Assembly (NCBI RefSeq): GCF_029892605.1
Contig: NZ_JARXWF010000004.1
Location: 124,001 to 188,000 of the forward strand
DNA from: Parabacteroides sp. PM6-13
GTDB taxonomy: Bacteria; Bacteroidota; Bacteroidia; Bacteroidales; Tannerellaceae
Length of the DNA: 64,000 bases
Reading direction: 5' to 3'
In this document: in pieces, positions 63,188-64,000 of the stretch
How the letters are laid out: each line of letters begins with the position of its first letter
How positions within the stretch are numbered: the first letter of the stretch is position 1
The notes under the pieces: generated by a model
What the model saw: the letters and a program-made list of their open reading frames with translations, nothing else
The model's database searches: none
Told to the model about the DNA's origin: nothing
Program-made: the position numbers and the translations under genes

Positions 63188-64000
63188 TTATTTTTTTAGC
63201 AACGATTCTATCTCTTCTACCGAAGAACGGAAGGATTTATTTATTTCAATCTGATCCTTTATCGTTTTGCAAGCATGCAAAACAGTTGCATGATTCTTTT
63301 TTCCGACAAGTTGTCCGATATGCGAGAAGGAACTATCGGTATATTTTTTCGCCAAATACATAGCAATCTGACGCGCCTGCACCACCTCCCGTTTACGGGA
63401 AGCCGTTTGAATAAGGGAGGTTTCCAGATTGAAATAATCGCAAACTACCTCTTGTATTTTCTCAATAGACAACTGCTTTTTCTCCAACTTGACACTCTGA
63501 CTGATCACCCACCGCGCCAATGACATATCAATCTCCCGGTTATCGATCACCGAATGAGCCATCAGCGAAACAAGCACCCCTTCGAGGTCACGCACATTGT
63601 CACTGACATTCTCTGCGATAAACTGGAACACATCGTCCGACATACGAATACCATCCTGAAGCGTCTTATGACGTAAGATCTTCTTGCGCAGTTCCACATC
63701 CGGACGTTTCATCTCAGCCGTCAATCCCCACTTCATACGAGTAATCAAACGCTCTTCGATCCCCTGCAAATCCGCCGGAGCCTTATCGGAAGTCAACACC
63801 AGTTGCTTACCCAGTTGATGTAAGTGATTGAATATATGGAAGAAGGTATTCTGTGTCTTTTCCATACCGATCAACTCCTGAATATCATCCAATAACAATA
63901 CATCAATCCCTTGATAGAAATTCAAGAAATCGTTGGTTGTATTCTTACGGGTCGCATCGGTGAACTGAATACGGAACAGGTGAGCATTAACATACAAGAC
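63188..64000 (-). CDS. dnaA: Chromosomal replication initiator DnaA, N-terminal part outside the window
   Basis: C-terminal 270 residues of the AAA+ initiator; the frame is open to the last base (the Leu-Tyr-Val-Asn-Ala-His strand), so the real start is beyond 64000. Walker B VLLLDDIQ, sensor [10 protein letters not shown], the arginine-finger region [11 protein letters not shown], and lid [18 protein letters not shown]-binding domain IV with the DnaA signature [14 protein letters not shown] at about 30 residues from the end and the basic loop [19 protein letters not shown]. Apparently monocistronic. Confidence 0.95.
   Translation of the reverse strand, partial: VLYVNAHLFRIQFTDATRKNTTNDFLNFYQGIDVLLLDDIQELIGMEKTQNTFFHIFNHLHQLGKQLVLTSDKAPADLQGIEERLITRMKWGLTAEMKRPDVELRKKILRHKTLQDGIRMSDDVFQFIAENVSDNVRDLEGVLVSLMAHSVIDNREIDMSLARWVISQSVKLEKKQLSIEKIQEVVCDYFNLETSLIQTASRKREVVQARQIAMYLAKKYTDSSFSHIGQLVGKKNHATVLHACKTIKDQIEINKSFRSSVEEIESLLKK

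Overview
The window reads as chromosomal DNA of an anaerobic gut-type member of the Bacteroidales. A Parabacteroides-like (Tannerellaceae) genome is my best guess, but the genus is not proven. The signs are: a SusC/SusD pair, promoters of the Bacteroidetes form (TAnnTTTG -7 boxes) with almost no Shine-Dalgarno sequences, an N-succinylornithine carbamoyltransferase instead of OTCase, a group-B [FeFe] hydrogenase, an adenosylcobalamin-dependent ribonucleotide reductase, a DPE2-like amylomaltase, and many secreted proteins with Bacteroidales signal peptides. I see no tRNA, rRNA, CRISPR array, integrase, transposase or prophage gene.

Layout. 1-5.8 kb: the end of a GDP-L-fucose synthase gene, then a polysaccharide export trio (Wza-type lipoprotein, Wzc-type tyrosine kinase with a (Gly-Tyr)9 tail, PHP-type tyrosine phosphatase). 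6.4-12 kb: [FeFe] hydrogenase, MarC protein, a coupled M64/M50 peptidase pair and a secreted alpha/beta hydrolase. 12.7-18.4 kb: XRE-cupin regulator with an acyl-CoA synthetase, proB-proA, and an N-acetylglucosamine-kinase-like gene. 18.9-25.7 kb: NhaD antiporter, ABC-F ATPase, CPBP protease, and an operon of two exported nitroreductases with a metallophosphoesterase. 26-33 kb: SOTCase (argF'), a DUF3467 protein, an SDR and an orphan SusCD pair. 34-40.9 kb: galM-galactose transporter-galK, then transketolase-rpiB and bacterioferritin. 41-51 kb: SLC45-like transporter, holB, a GH16 lipoprotein, a C1 peptidase, proC, and a minus-strand run of Xaa-Pro aminopeptidase, gamma-carbonic anhydrase, serine hydrolase and HAD phosphatase. 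51-64 kb: GH2 beta-galactosidase, pheS, nth plus an unknown membrane-anchored protein, malQ-folB, nrdJ and the 3' part of dnaA.

The least ordinary content is in the intergenic DNA between 1 and 34 kb. Five gaps (957-1930, 5831-6363, 11990-12692, 18395-18908, 32997-34023) hold palindromic, non-coding repeats. I separate four core types: A, three copies of about 250 bp with perfect 30-bp inverted ends; B, two copies of about 200 bp; C, one copy of about 230 bp; and E, one simple hairpin. There is also a 52-bp companion repeat, D, in three copies. Except around B2, they sit in homopurine/homopyrimidine tracts, and different cores share short outer-edge motifs, as if a common frame carried exchangeable centres. 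Copies A1 and A2, with their flanks, form an inverted repeat of about 350 bp that brackets the 11-kb block holding the export and hydrogenase genes.

Metabolically the window joins sugar use (Leloir enzymes, non-oxidative pentose phosphate steps, GH2, GH16, amylomaltase), proline synthesis (proA, proB, proC all present but split between two places), arginine synthesis through succinylated intermediates, and anaerobic physiology (H2 metabolism, B12-dependent deoxynucleotide synthesis, iron storage).
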